Source of the DNA: Posidonia oceanica | Taxonomy: Eukaryota > Streptophyta > Magnoliopsida > Alismatales > Posidoniaceae | Direction: 5' to 3' | DNA: 64,000 bases | NCBI GenBank assembly: GCA_037176725.1 | Contig: JAZBRS010000026.1 | Span: 97,323,501 to 97,387,500, forward strand | In this document: piece by piece, positions 35,001 through 46,354 of the stretch | Layout: each line of letters opens with the position of its first letter | Position numbering within the stretch: position 1 is the first letter of the stretch | Notes under the pieces: generated by a model | What the model saw: only the letters and a program-made list of their open reading frames with translations | Told to the model about the DNA's origin: nothing | Database searches by the model: none | Made by a program: the position numbers and the translations under genes

Positions 35001-38000
35001 ATGAAGAGTATAATATGGAATGCTAGAGGTCTCGGGAATTATCCCACCTTGTGGAGGTTGAAGTTCATGATAAAAGCACATCATCCTCTTATGGTTGCTG
35101 TTGTTGAGCTTTTTATTAATGTTGATAGAGGTGTGGGCATTCGAGATCAGTTGGGTTTTGATGAGTTTGTTGCTAATGATGAGGACACTGCTAAGATATG
35201 GATCTTCTCCAAGAATACAGCCCAGTTGGAGGTCTTATCTAGTCATCCTCAAGCTCTTACAGTAAGGACTTTTGATAGTGAGCTGGGCAGTAAGATGGTC
35301 TTTACTATTGTCTATGCTAGTTGTGATGGTAGGGAGAGACGTCTTTTGTTGGAGCACCTTTTTTCTATCATGCAAATGGAGCTTAATGTTCCTTGGTTTG
35401 TTGTTGGGGATTTTAATACTATGCTTTCTAGCTCGGAAAAAAAGGTGGCAGATTTCCAAGACAATTGTACATGGACGAGTTTAGAGATTGTTTACAGAGG
35501 TGTGGTCTTTTTTATGCTGGTTTTGTCGGTTCTTCTTTCACTTGGTGCAACAATCAGGATGGTGAGGGGAGAATTCTTGCTAGACTGGATCGATGTTTGG
35601 TTAATGATTCAGGTTTTGATTTACAGCTACAGGTGTCTCATGACTAGGTTTAATTCTGATCATTCCCCATTACTCCTTTACATCACTAAGCCGAATGTGG
35701 ATGGTCCTCGACCATTCAAATTTCTTGACGTTTGGTTAGAGGATAGGGGATGTCTGAGTGTTATCAAGAACTCTTGGGTCGCTTCGGTGTGTGATGAAGG
35801 TGATATATCCTTTAGATGGTTTCTTAAGCTTAAGAGACTTAGGGGAGACTTACGTGATTGGAATAGAAATCACTTTGGTGGCATCTTTGAGAAGGTTAAA
35901 GTGGCGGAGGAGAAGCTTAGAGTAGCACAGATGAACACTGAGGCGGCCTATGGTGATATTTGTCTGCAGGAGATTATCATGGCACAACAAGAGTTGGACA
36001 AAGCCTTGAGACATGAAGAAATGTTTTGGGCTCAAAAGGCTCATTGTAAATGGCTTAAGGAAGGGGACAGAAATATCACTTTCTTTCATAACACTATCAA
36101 GCAGTAGAGGCAACACAACCTTATTCAGGCTATTAACGACTCTAATGGCATGTGGAATCATGATATTCAGAATATTTGTTCAGTTGGAGTGGATTTTTTC
36201 AAAAGCCTCTTACTTATGAGGGATTTGAGGAGGACGAACATCTTCTTGACTGTATTCCCCGATTAATTTCGGATGATGACAATTCCTTTTTATCTAGAGT
36301 TCCTAATATGGAGGAAATTCACCAAGCTCTTCTTTTAATGCCTGCGGGGGCAGCTTCTAGTCCTGATGGATTCTCTATATCCTTCTATATTGCTGCTTGG
36401 CAGATTATTAAGGAGGATCTCTTTGCCTTGGTAAAATATTTTTTATGTTGGAAGGCTTATGCATAGGAGTGTTTCTACCTCTCTGGTTTGCTTAATTCCA
36501 AAAGTTGATAACCCTGTTAGTTTTGCTCACTATAGGCCCATCAGTGTGGGGAATGTTGCATCTAAAATTTGTTGTAAAATTCTCATTAACAGGCTTGTTT
36601 CTTTTCTTCCTAAGGTGATTGGCCTGGATTAGGCAGGCTTTGTCAAAGGTAGAGATATTTTTGATCATATTCAGTTGGCCCAAGAGCTGTGTGGTGATGT
36701 GAACAGGAAGTGCAGAGGGGGTAATGCTATCTTCAAACTGGATATGTTGAAAGCTTATGACAAGATGGAATGGGCTTTTCTGTTTAATGTCTTGCACAGA
36801 TTTGGCTTCTCTGAAAGATTTATTGATTTGGTTAGAAGGTCTCTTAACAATAATTGGTTCTCTATTATTATTAATGGCAAGCAAAATGGTTTTTTCAAGG
36901 CTTCGAGTGGTCTTAAGCAGGGAGACCCTCTTTCTCCTTCTTTATTTATTATTTCCCAAGAGGTTTTTAGCAGAGGGCTCCAAGAGTTATTTTTGAAAGG
37001 CTACTGTCAGAGAAATACTATTTCAGGTAAAGGTCTGGTGCCATCTCATTTATTGTTTGCTGATGATGCTTTGCTATTCTAAAGAGGAGGTGGAAACTCA
37101 GTTCAGAATCTCATGGAATTCATTTCAAAGTATGAGGAAGCTTCGGGTCAACGCATGGGAAAGAATAAGTGTACCTATATATGGCGTGATCCATCTTCTA
37201 GAAGTGAGCTGATTGAGAGATGTACGGGTTTTGCTAGAGGGTCTTGGCCTCTTCATTACTTGGGTGCTCCCATTGCTGCGGGACGTGGTAGAATTTCTTA
37301 CTTCCTTCCTTTAGTGGATAATGTTAGACGTCGGGTTGAAGGATGGGGTGCTCGTACCTTGAATATGGCTGGTAGGCTGACTCTTGTGAGGAGTGTTTTG
37401 GCTTCTATTCCTATTCATATTTTAGCTATCTCTAAGATTCCTGAGCATGTCGTCAATACTTTGGACCGCCTCTTGCGTGATTTTTTGTGGGGCTCTAAAA
37501 ATGGTAAACGCCTCTTTCATTGGGTTAATTGGGATAATTGCACTAAGTCTTTTGATGAGATGGGGTTAGATATCAAAAAATTCCAAGATTTGTATGTGCT
37601 TTTCTGTATCAAGGCTTGCTGGAACCTTCTTCAACGTTCCTCTTTATGGAGTCAATTCTACGCAGCTACGTATTGTATTGATCAGAACGGGTGGTATTCT
37701 CCTGTTCCGTCCTTTTGCACTGCTAGATGGAAGTCCTTCATGACTGTGATGTCGTGGGTTGTTGCTAATTCTTTGTGGCTGATCGACAAAGGTAATAGTT
37801 CTTTTTGGATGGACAAATGATGGAACAGTGGTATCCCTCATGACTGTGATGCCGTGGGTTGTTGCTAATTCTTTGTGGCTGATCGACAAAGGTAATAGTT
37901 CTTTTTGGATGGACAAATGATGGAACAGTGGTATTATTCATAATATTTTTCAGCACCTGTCTATTGCCAATCTTTCTGTCACTGTGGATGTGTATTTTAA

Positions 38001-39226
38001 AAAGGATTTGTTTGAGGGACACGTGATTGGGGAAGTGGGAGACTTGCACGGTAGGTGGGATGCCTTTCAGGATCTCCATGTCGATCCTAGTGGGCAAAAT
38101 GACATTCTTATTTGGACTCCTTCTCCCGATGAACATTTTTCTATCAAAGATACGTGGAATTTGATTAATACTAAGAGGTTTGTTGTTCCCTCTAGAAAGT
38201 GGATATGGTCTAAACTGATTCCTCCTAAAATGTTGTTATTTCTTTGACGCATTAGTTGGAGTGCAGTGGCTGTTGATGAGAACATTTAATCCCATTCTGT
38301 TCCTTTTGTTTCGATGTGCAACTGTTGTGTTGAGCATCATGTGGAAAGCCTGGATCATTTACTTCTCCATGGAGAGCTAGGCAAAAAGGTTTGGGATTTC
38401 TTTACTTCTGTTTTTGACATAGATCTGCGTGTGGATATTGCTTCTACTATTCTCTCTTGGCACGATAGAGCTAAAAGGCACTCTTATGGGTGTACTCTTA
38501 TTGGGATCCTTCCAGTGTTCATCTGTTGGCACATCTGGCGTGAAAGATGTAGTAGGAGGTTTTCTAGCAAGTTTCTTAGTTGGGCTCAGGTTGTTTCGAG
38601 TATTATAGCTGATTGCAACTTCACTCTTGAGGGGAACAAATTTGACATAATTGGTGGGGACGTTGTGGCCTTTTCTAAGGCTGGATTTCACGTACCTTTG
38701 ATCCTTGACAAACATTATTTGATTGTGAGATGGTCTCCCCCTACTTATGGTCTTAAGGCAAATGTTGATGGATCTTCGACTTCTCCTCTATCGTGGTGGC
38801 ATTGTCAGAGATGCTTGTGGTAGGGTTATCATTGCCTTCTCTAACTTTTATGGGTGTATCACCAATAATGAGGCGGAAATGAGAGCAGTCTGGGACCTTT
38901 TACAGCTTTGTGATAGGTATGACATCACAGTTAGGGAGATTGAATTTGATTCTTTACAAATTGTTCAGATGTTACTAGGCAGAATCAATGTCCACTGGAA
39001 ATGCAAATGGTGGTGGAGAAGTATTCAGAGGTATAATAGTGTCAACTTCACTCACTGCTTTCGTGAGAGCAATGGAGCCGCAGATTTCTTAGCTAAAAGT
39101 GGTGGATCTACTTGTGCTAATGTGATCTGTCATGATTATTCTGACCTCCCTAGAGTGTTGAGAGGCATCTGCAATCTTGACAAATGGGGTGTTCCTTCAA
39201 TTAGGAATAGAAAGAGTAGGGGTTAG
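35001..39226 (+). pseudogene. LINE ORF2: endonuclease, reverse transcriptase, RNase H
   Basis: The start is set at 35,001 because MKSIIWNARGLG opens the endonuclease. Endonuclease motifs are WNARGLG, GDFN (~35,405) and SDHSPLLL (~35,660). A stretch at ~35,465-35,647 is read in a second frame (LDRCL). RT motifs run from HYRPISVGN (~36,530) through FKLDMLKAYDKMEW to the FADD box at 37,056-37,067. The RNase H (38,745-39,200) shows NVDGS, NEAEMRA, EFDSLQIV and GAADFLAK, giving the D-E-D-D set. Breaks include TAG at ~36,106, TAG at ~36,631, TAA at ~37,081, TGA at 37,818, and a 100-bp tandem duplication. The protein would nick target DNA and copy its own RNA there; it is inactive. Confidence 0.9.
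37735..37934 (+). repeat. 100-bp tandem duplication inside LINE ORF2
   Basis: The sequence from CATGACTGTGAT (37,739) recurs from 37,839 with almost no differences (GTCGTGGG/GCCGTGGG). As 100 is not a multiple of three, it shifts the frame. The near-identity means it is much younger than the LINE insertion. Confidence 0.92.
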
Positions 39227-39403
39227 TCTTTTTCTCCTCTTCTTTCTCCCAAGGGCATGGGTTTTGGAGAGGAGGTTTTTCAGGCAACCCTTAGACTGGT
39301 GATTGATGAGTTTTTATCCTCTTTTCGAGGTGTATCAGTTCTTTTTGTACACTTTCTTCTATCTTCAATAATATATAAAAAATTTCATTGCCCAAAAAAA
39401 AAA

Positions 39404-41822
39404 GAGTAGATGATGAATAGAATAAATTTAGTAATGTGGAACTTTATTATTGAAACCGTAATAACTAAAAAAGGTATATTCAGTACACAAACTAAAAATA
39501 AAGACTAACATGTTTATGATTCTTACTTTAAAAATAGCTTCAATTGTCAACCCAACCTTCAATCTTGGATTGACACAAGAATCAGTCCAACCATTAGAAA
39601 ATACGGAAGGTAAATATTTCTTTCTAGTAAATCTCATTGAATTACATCTACAACTATTTACAGTAAAATCATAGTTATCAACATACTATATGAAACAAAA
39701 GGAGCAAGTCATTCCCAAAAAGGGACCTCCTTGCAGCTCAAGAAATTGGCATAAAAAAGGCCTTCAAGTATCGAGACAGAGGAGAAGGATAAAGCATCAA
39801 AAGGTAACTAATCACAATCAACAGACTGAATAATAATTTTTTTTGTAATTATTGAATAAATAAAGCATTACTGATACTAATATGTTACACTTATTACCTC
39901 GTGATTCAGAAATTTCTGAGTCTACAATCCAAAGAGGAAGGGCCTAGGAGAACCCGATCGTAAGAACAAATCTCCAAAAAAAAAACATGTGAATATTATT
40001 ATCTTATTTATGTTCTTTACATTTCTGTAAACTGTGTCATTCTAATAACTTTTCATTCAGATACTATATGTATTTTGTTATATACATACAGCATAGAAAT
40101 AAATGTTAAAAACATTACTTAATCACATATTTCTTAAATTTTATGATTACAGCACATTGTTGGGTTCGACACAGATGTTTCCCCAAACGGTATAGAGATT
40201 CAGTCTAAGGTCTTAACCTAAACCAAGAACATGTTGACTGCATTTTAAGGACTCTTTTGATCATTTCCTAAATTTTCCCTATATGTATGTAGACAACCAA
40301 TTACTTGATGATCTATGCACGTCAAATTTAGGAAATGAGACTTTTAGGATAGGTGCTGTAGCAGTTCAGCTCACCACATAAAACATTGCGCAAATATTAG
40401 GAGTTCCAAATGGTCAAGTTGAGATAAAATCAAAAGATGACATGATAGAAGAAAGAAACAAATTCAAAATGAGGATATTTGGAAATGAAAAAGTAACAAT
40501 TAAAAGGGATGATCTTGTGGCAAAAATAAAAAAACTTATTGAAGAAGGAAATAACAACACTAGTGATATAGTCAAGCTTTGGATTTTACTGTTATTTGCC
40601 ACATTGTTACTTCCACAATCTGGATACACATTAAGCTCAAATCTGATCGGGTATATTGAGGATGGTGGAGCCCTAGATAACTACAATTGGGCTAAAACAA
40701 TTCTGAAAAAGATTTTTGCAAATATGAGTAGTTGTTCTGAGGTTGTGAGAAGGAGAAAGCATGGCGAGAAGGCGTCCAGTTATCTAACTAGATGTATAAT
40801 GGCGCTTTGCATATGTCTCAATCGACTTTAATCTTTTACATTCCTTTTACATCAGGAAATGCTGCTCTATTAACATTATTTCCCATATACTATGTTTTTT
40901 TACAGGTTTGGGTGTGGGAAATAATGGGTATGTGTATTTCCAACCAACCATTTTGAAAGGCCATAATAAAGAGATGGATGCAAGACAAAAAGCTCCATAT
41001 ATATAGACTAGCACATGTAAGTTTTACGTATCAGTTTTACTGGAATAAATATTACTAGAATCAATTTTACTGAATTTTATCTATGAATTTATGAAATCAA
41101 TATAGTTACAACAAATGTCTAACATTCTGAATTACACAATATAGATGTATGACCTTGTAAACATTTTCATATACTAATTGGGATTTATAATGTAGGTGAC
41201 AGCATTGGTAGACGGATTACTGATTAGTAATATTATTACTAGTCCTATAGAAAACTACGAGACTAGAGAAACATCAACATATTCTTCTATGAATACTGAA
41301 ATTTTTTATGAGATGAAAAATAAAATTGCTAATTTGGAAACCAAACATAGAATGACTGAATAGTAACTGATGGAGAAGGCAAATAGAATCTAGAAATTGG
41401 ATGATCAGTTAAAGGAAAAGAAAAAAGAAAATGATCATTTGATCTTGCAAAATGAGAAGCTCCTACAAAGAAACAAAGATTTGGAAAAACAAGTAGAAAT
41501 CTTGAAATTTATGCGGAAAAGGATTCCAGGCCAATTGGATATGAAGAGTACTTAGCAATACTACCATTAGTGTTTGAAAAAAATGAAGTTACAGACAAGG
41601 AGCCAACTGTTGATAATTTAGAAAAAGGAAAAAAGAAAATTGAAGAAGATAGTGATGATGCATTCATCAGTTCATTATGCAACAGAGTTAAAGTCAACAA
41701 AAGAATGGCATCAAGTTCAAAGCTACCAAACGACACAAAGAAGAAGGTAATCATTCAACTTATACACCTAGATAACTATAACATTAATAATTTACTGAAA
41801 AATTATTATTCTTATTTGCAGC
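39404..41822 (+). pseudogene. AT-rich gene-like pseudogene, plant-specific protein with coiled coil
   Basis: About 2.4 kb, more AT-rich than its surroundings. An exon-like ORF at ~40,284-40,831 carries IAQILGVPNG, LLLFATLLLPQSG and a IEDGGALDNYNWAKTI stretch. These resemble the plant-specific DUF1985/plant-mobile-domain proteins often carried by Mutator-like transposons. A second exon-like piece (40,906-41,019) follows a TTTTTTTACAG acceptor and reads WEIMGMC. A third (41,200-41,560) is a charged heptad-rich coiled coil (KLDDQLKEKKKENDHL). TAA at ~40,380 and later in-frame stops show decay. LTR D starts 1-2 nt after a TTATTTGCAG acceptor, so the rest of the gene should lie beyond element C, outside the window. 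Family assignment is tentative; a 39,404-40,280 part shows nothing. Confidence 0.5.
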
Positions 41823-42233
41823 TGTAGACACCCCGATTTTGTAGTCCTTCGTCAGCAGTTTTTCTCCCAAGGATGTGCTCAGTCATGGCGGCCCCCCACC
41901 TATTCACCAATCCCAAAACCAATCCCAGACTAAGCCTAAATCTAAGCCTTGTCCAAAACCAATCCTAAACCTAAGCCTTGTCCAAGACTAAGCCTTAACC
42001 CAAACCATGTCCTAAACCAAGCCTAAACGCAAGTCTAAGCCCAAGCCCAACCAAAAATCCAACCAAAAACACCCAAAAATATCCAAAATTACTCTCTGGG
42101 TCGTTGGACACTGGATGTGTCCGCGTCTTATGTATGACACAGGAAGGCTAGCATCTAACACCGTCTGACTCTTTGGGGTGTAGGCTGCTACCTAAGGCAG
42201 CGTCTTACATAAGATGCTGCTCAGGTAGGTGTC
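41823..42233 (+). repeat. LTR D: first 411 bp of a Tat-family LTR, interrupted by element C
   Basis: It starts TGTAGACACCCC at a clean junction with gene-like DNA, with no polypurine tract before it, so it is a 5' or solo LTR. Then come ~250 bp of AACCCAAAACC-like sequence as in the heads of the B and C LTRs, and palindromic words (GCGTCTTACATAAGATGC at ~42,201). It stops where a second LTR head, TATAGACACCCC, begins at 42,234. The simplest reading is that C inserted into D and D's remainder is right of C. The alternative is a duplicated head within one LTR. Confidence 0.65.
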
Positions 42234-45132
42234 TATAGACACCCCATTTTTGACGGTCTTTTGTTGGAGAATCTCTGGAAGCTTGTTTGGAAGACAGCTC
42301 GGCGAACCCCATTTCAAACCCCATTTCAAACCCAACCCAAAACCTACCCAAAACCAACCCAAAACAAACCATTTCCCCTTTTTACAAATTAATCCAAAAC
42401 CCACTCAACACTTAAGCCCACTCCAGGCCCAGCCAAAACCCAACCCACTGAGCTACATGTTTAGTCGCCCCATGTAGAGGCGACTGACTTCGTTGCCTTC
42501 GAATGAGGCGACTGAGTTGGGCGCCCTTGCACTCGGCGATTCACCTGTAAATCAGAGTGCTGCCCAGAACCTTCCCACGTGGCTGTTGCCCCCTGCCATC
42601 GGTCACCTCCACACTTACTGCCCCACTCCCACCATCTGCTAGGCGACAAGGGCATTTACTTGGCCACCCCCCATTATCGTTTCCCCCCTCTCACAGAAAC
42701 CCATCATCACCCTCGTCGGCCGCATGCTCTGACAACCTCGGCCTCCTCGCTGGCGGCTTGCACACACGTCCGTCACCTCACCACCAGCTTGGCCTGCCAC
42801 GCCCAGCCCCTTTTCTGCTCTCATGCCACTCTCTGACCCCTTCCTTCCTTGCGTGGAGAGCCACCCATCCAACAAAACCAAGAACCCATGTGCCGGCCGA
42901 CCTGACCCACACACTCAGCTCACATTTCCCCCACGATCCTTGCTTCCTAGCAAAATCCTGAGCTTCCTTGTGTGATCCTAGGGCCTCCCCGAAGCTTTCC
43001 CGTGCGATTCCAAGCCTCTGAGGACCCTTCCGAAGCTTCACTGACGTCGTCTTCCCCAACTCTGGCAACATTTCTCCAACTCTGATCGTCACTTCCGGCG
43101 AGCTACAAGAGGTACACACCTCTATCGCTTGCGTGCTTGAGGGTCCAGGAAGCTTCCCGGACCCCTCCCCTTTCTTCCTTGCATCTCAAATGCCATGATA
43201 ACCTGCTCGGCCGGCCCAACAGCCAACAATGCACGGCAACGCCGGCGAGCCGCCGGTAGAGGCGGGGAAGAGGCGTGAGCCTCTCCCCTTAGCCTGCAAG
43301 CACTCCCTCGCATCCTCCTCCATGCCACATAGCCCCCAGGTTGGCTCCACGAGCCTTCGGCCACCTCGTTGGTCGGAATTCATCGACCGCCAGTGGCACA
43401 AAACGGAGGAGGTGGGTGGAGCTCCTCGTGCCACTGTTTTCCACACCGATGGCGTGGTTGGATTCCTGGAAGCTTCCTCGTGCTTCCTGGGTCCTCCCTG
43501 GAATTTCAAGCCTTGCCCAAGCGGCGAGAAGCAGCATTGAAGTCCAATGAACGGACTGCCAGTTTAGCCGCTAGCCAGGCCGACGACTGAGCTGCAATGC
43601 CCACAACCTACCGGCCGGACTTTGAGCCGTTGCTCCAGCCGCCTCGAAGCCCCATTATTTATGTTGATTATATGCTTGTGTTCCTGAATGATAGCTCTAC
43701 ATGTCTGTATGTTATTTTTTCATTTAGCTTAGCCATGGGTTCCTTGTTCGGCCTTGAACATGGCTGTTTGACCGCCAGAGTTGCAGGACAGCCGCCTGTA
43801 TGATAGGCGACTGGGCTGCAACTTCAGGCAGCCTTCCGGCCAAGTTCAAGCCACTATACCTCACAACCCACTTATCCGTTTGCCAGTTTGAATGCATGCT
43901 TTTGTTCATGGTTATGCCTACTTTATTCCTATGTATTCGATTCCTAGTTTTACATTGGTTTTCTACCCTGATCTTGGCAATGAAAGCCACTGCTTGGAAC
44001 ACTGCATATGGTCGGGCCGCCTATCTGAACGGCGACTCATCGGGGCGCCCCTATTGACGGCGACTTGGTTTGCAGTCCAAGTGGTGAGAGAGCCACCAGT
44101 TCGCCGCTTTGCCGCCTTACTTACTTGATTTGCTTTTATGCCAATTTCAAAGTTTGGTTCATCATCTGTGGTTCCAATGCTATTTTAGTCTTTAAATTTG
44201 CCCCAGTTTTAATGCTTCTTTCTTGGCAATGATGGCTACTATGCGGGGAGCACGATCTGTGCCTTTACTGCCACCTCAAATGGCGATAGGCACTGTTGCC
44301 TGGTCAACAGGCGGCCATGCACTGAACCTGACAGCATGCCTAGCTGCCTCCTTGTCCGTTTTGCCATTTCTTTTTCCAACTTGCTTGCACTGATTTGGAT
44401 GTCAGACCCTGTTATCTGTGTTTTCCAAGTTTTAGTTTTCAATTTCGTACTGTTTTCACGCCTTTCTCGTAGTAATGATTGCTACAGTCTAGGGAGTGTG
44501 GTCCGTGCGTCTGCCGCCTGGCTTACCGGCGACTAGTGCTGTCGCCCACCGGAGTAGCGACCACGCACTGATCTAGGCATCATGCTTAGCTACCCTGATC
44601 GTCGCCTTTCTGTTGTTCTTTTCAGTGTTTATGTTTTCAGTTCCGTCTCCCCTTACTGTTTATCTCTCCTTTACGATGCTTTGGTTTTCGTCATTCATAT
44701 TCAAGCATGGTTTTTACTAAGCATTTCATGGTTTATAAAATGAATGTCGCATACCACCTTAGGTGAATATAAACTGGCATTTTATGCCAACATTTAGCCA
44801 CACAAGAGCGGAAAGTCAAGAAAGACCGATTCCTCGGGCGTGTCGGGGGTGCCTAACACCTTCCTCGCACGTAATAAGAATCCTTACCCTTTCTTTGGAC
44901 CCGCACTGACCCCTTGGCACAAGTCTTATATTTTTGCATAGCATTGCATCCATCTATGTGTTTTCTATGCTTTTCCCTGGTTTTCCTCGTCTCTTGGTTA
45001 AATAGACTAGGTGGTGACTCTGATTTGTCTTATCATTTTGTTTTTCCCTCCTCTTCGTGTCTCTCCATTTGTGAAGTTCCTCTTCTCTTCCGGACCCCCT
45101 CCGGTCAGGATCTGTGGGATCAAGCATTCACA
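42234..45132 (+). repeat. Element C 5' LTR (2,899 bp)
   Basis: The head TATAGACACCCC is the family start TGTAGACACCCC with one change, and the end is CATTCACA before the primer site. C/A-rich head (to ~42,450), then palindromic GTCGCC...GGCGAC words spread from 42,462 to ~44,560, conserved core (~44,815-44,905), primer-site-like word (45,012-45,020). The GC-rich 42,550-43,600 part yields many ORFs in all frames, none conserved elsewhere. Confidence 0.85.
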
Positions 45133-45135
45133 GGC

Positions 45136-45153
45136 TCGCAACTCCGCTGGGGA
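45136..45153 (+). other. Primer-binding site for tRNA-Arg (element C, degenerate)
   Basis: TCGCAACTCCGCTGGGGA against TGGCGACTCCGCTGGGGA of element A: 16 of 18 match. It lies 3 bp after the LTR end, the usual place. Confidence 0.85.
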
Positions 45154-46354
45154 CTAGACTTCGGCTTTAATTTTGCTTTTCCTCTTTTGTGTGGCTTATT
45201 TTCCTGCTTAGCACCTAACTACCTTGCTTGTTTATTTACCGCATTTTGTTCACTTCCATTGCTTGTTTTAGCATTTTACTTGCCTTAACTATTTTATTAT
45301 TGCGTTAATTCTTGCATTTTTGCTTATCTTAGCACCTAATTGCCATGATTGCTTGATTTAACGCATTAATTCATGCCTTTTGCTTGGGATCAGTTTCGTT
45401 TTGCACAAACATGCTATGCCACTTCACTTATGCACATGCCAAGCCTTTACATGCCTTTTGATGTGTTGGCTGCTTTTCATTTTCACTAAGCATGTCCACA
45501 ACATTAGCACATGCCATGAGCATGCTTTTTGCAATGATGTATGATGTTTGTTTGCCATGCTTGGATGATTTTCTTCCCCTTCTGCATTAAGCCTAAGGAC
45601 AATTAGAGACTGATTGCTTCCCCCATGGCTAACTAAAAATGGCAAGTAAAAATTAAATCTAGGAGCAACTAGAGACTTCATCACTCATTCACCCCCTTTG
45701 AGTTAATAAAACATGTAAGATTAAAAAACTTTAAACATTTTGCATGAATCATTATATAGGGCATGCATCCTCTCATCTGAGTCCACCTATTAGTCTGAGA
45801 AGGACAGTTTCGGTCTCTCGTTCCACCGCTTTAGTGCAGAACGAGTTAGTCGTTCTGTCCCCCCTTGTCAGGGGTCGTGTCGGTGTTAGTCGTGGGTACA
45901 ACCTGTGCTTTGGCCGGGTCGAGGATCCAAACACACCACCCATTCACTGCCTGAGCTTTGGTCAGGATTTAGAATAGGGACCTTACATTCTGACTGAGTC
46001 GGTGACCCATACACTTGTGGGAGTCCGAAATAGACAACCTACTAGGACACACTAGATTGGTAAGAGAGAGAGCATGCTAGAAAGCATACCATTTGCATGA
46101 ATGCATTCATACCACCAATTAAACATTTGCATCTTCCTTCAGGTTCTAACACTTGTTTGCTTTGTTTGTAACAGAGGTTAGTGAGCGAGTTCCGTAGTTG
46201 GAGCTTGAGTACTTCCTTTCACTGACACCCCTATTGTGACATCTGTTTTCGACCCTCCTTTTCTGAGCTACTCGCCTTTGCGACTATAGCTCCTTGTAGG
46301 TGTCGTCCCCTCCCTTTTCGCCGTAGCCCAGTTTTTACTTGCTCGCAGTCAGCC
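45154..46354 (+). other. Element C leader
   Basis: 1.2 kb without a credible ORF, homologous to the leaders of A and B (GTCCCCCCTTGTCAGGGGTC at ~45,858 and flanking words). The first part is pyrimidine-rich (TTGCTTGTTTATTTACC-like). Confidence 0.75.

Larger units (their letters stand above)
34418..39403 (+). mobile_element. Degenerate plant L1-type LINE (non-LTR retrotransposon)
   Basis: The plus-strand order is short tandem repeats (34,425-34,660), a possible ORF1 remnant, endonuclease, reverse transcriptase, a linker, RNase H, a 3' UTR and a 10-A tail at 39,394-39,403. The RNase H after RT places it with the plant L1 elements that carry this domain. The 5' boundary is uncertain: it is set at the end of the LTR remnant because no duplication of the sequence after the tail (GAGTAGATGATG) was found upstream. 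Confidence 0.85.

Noticed and set aside
42557..43590. Cluster of 70-134-aa ORFs on both strands
   Set aside because: GC-rich LTR sequence of element C, overlapping in every frame with no conserved domain.
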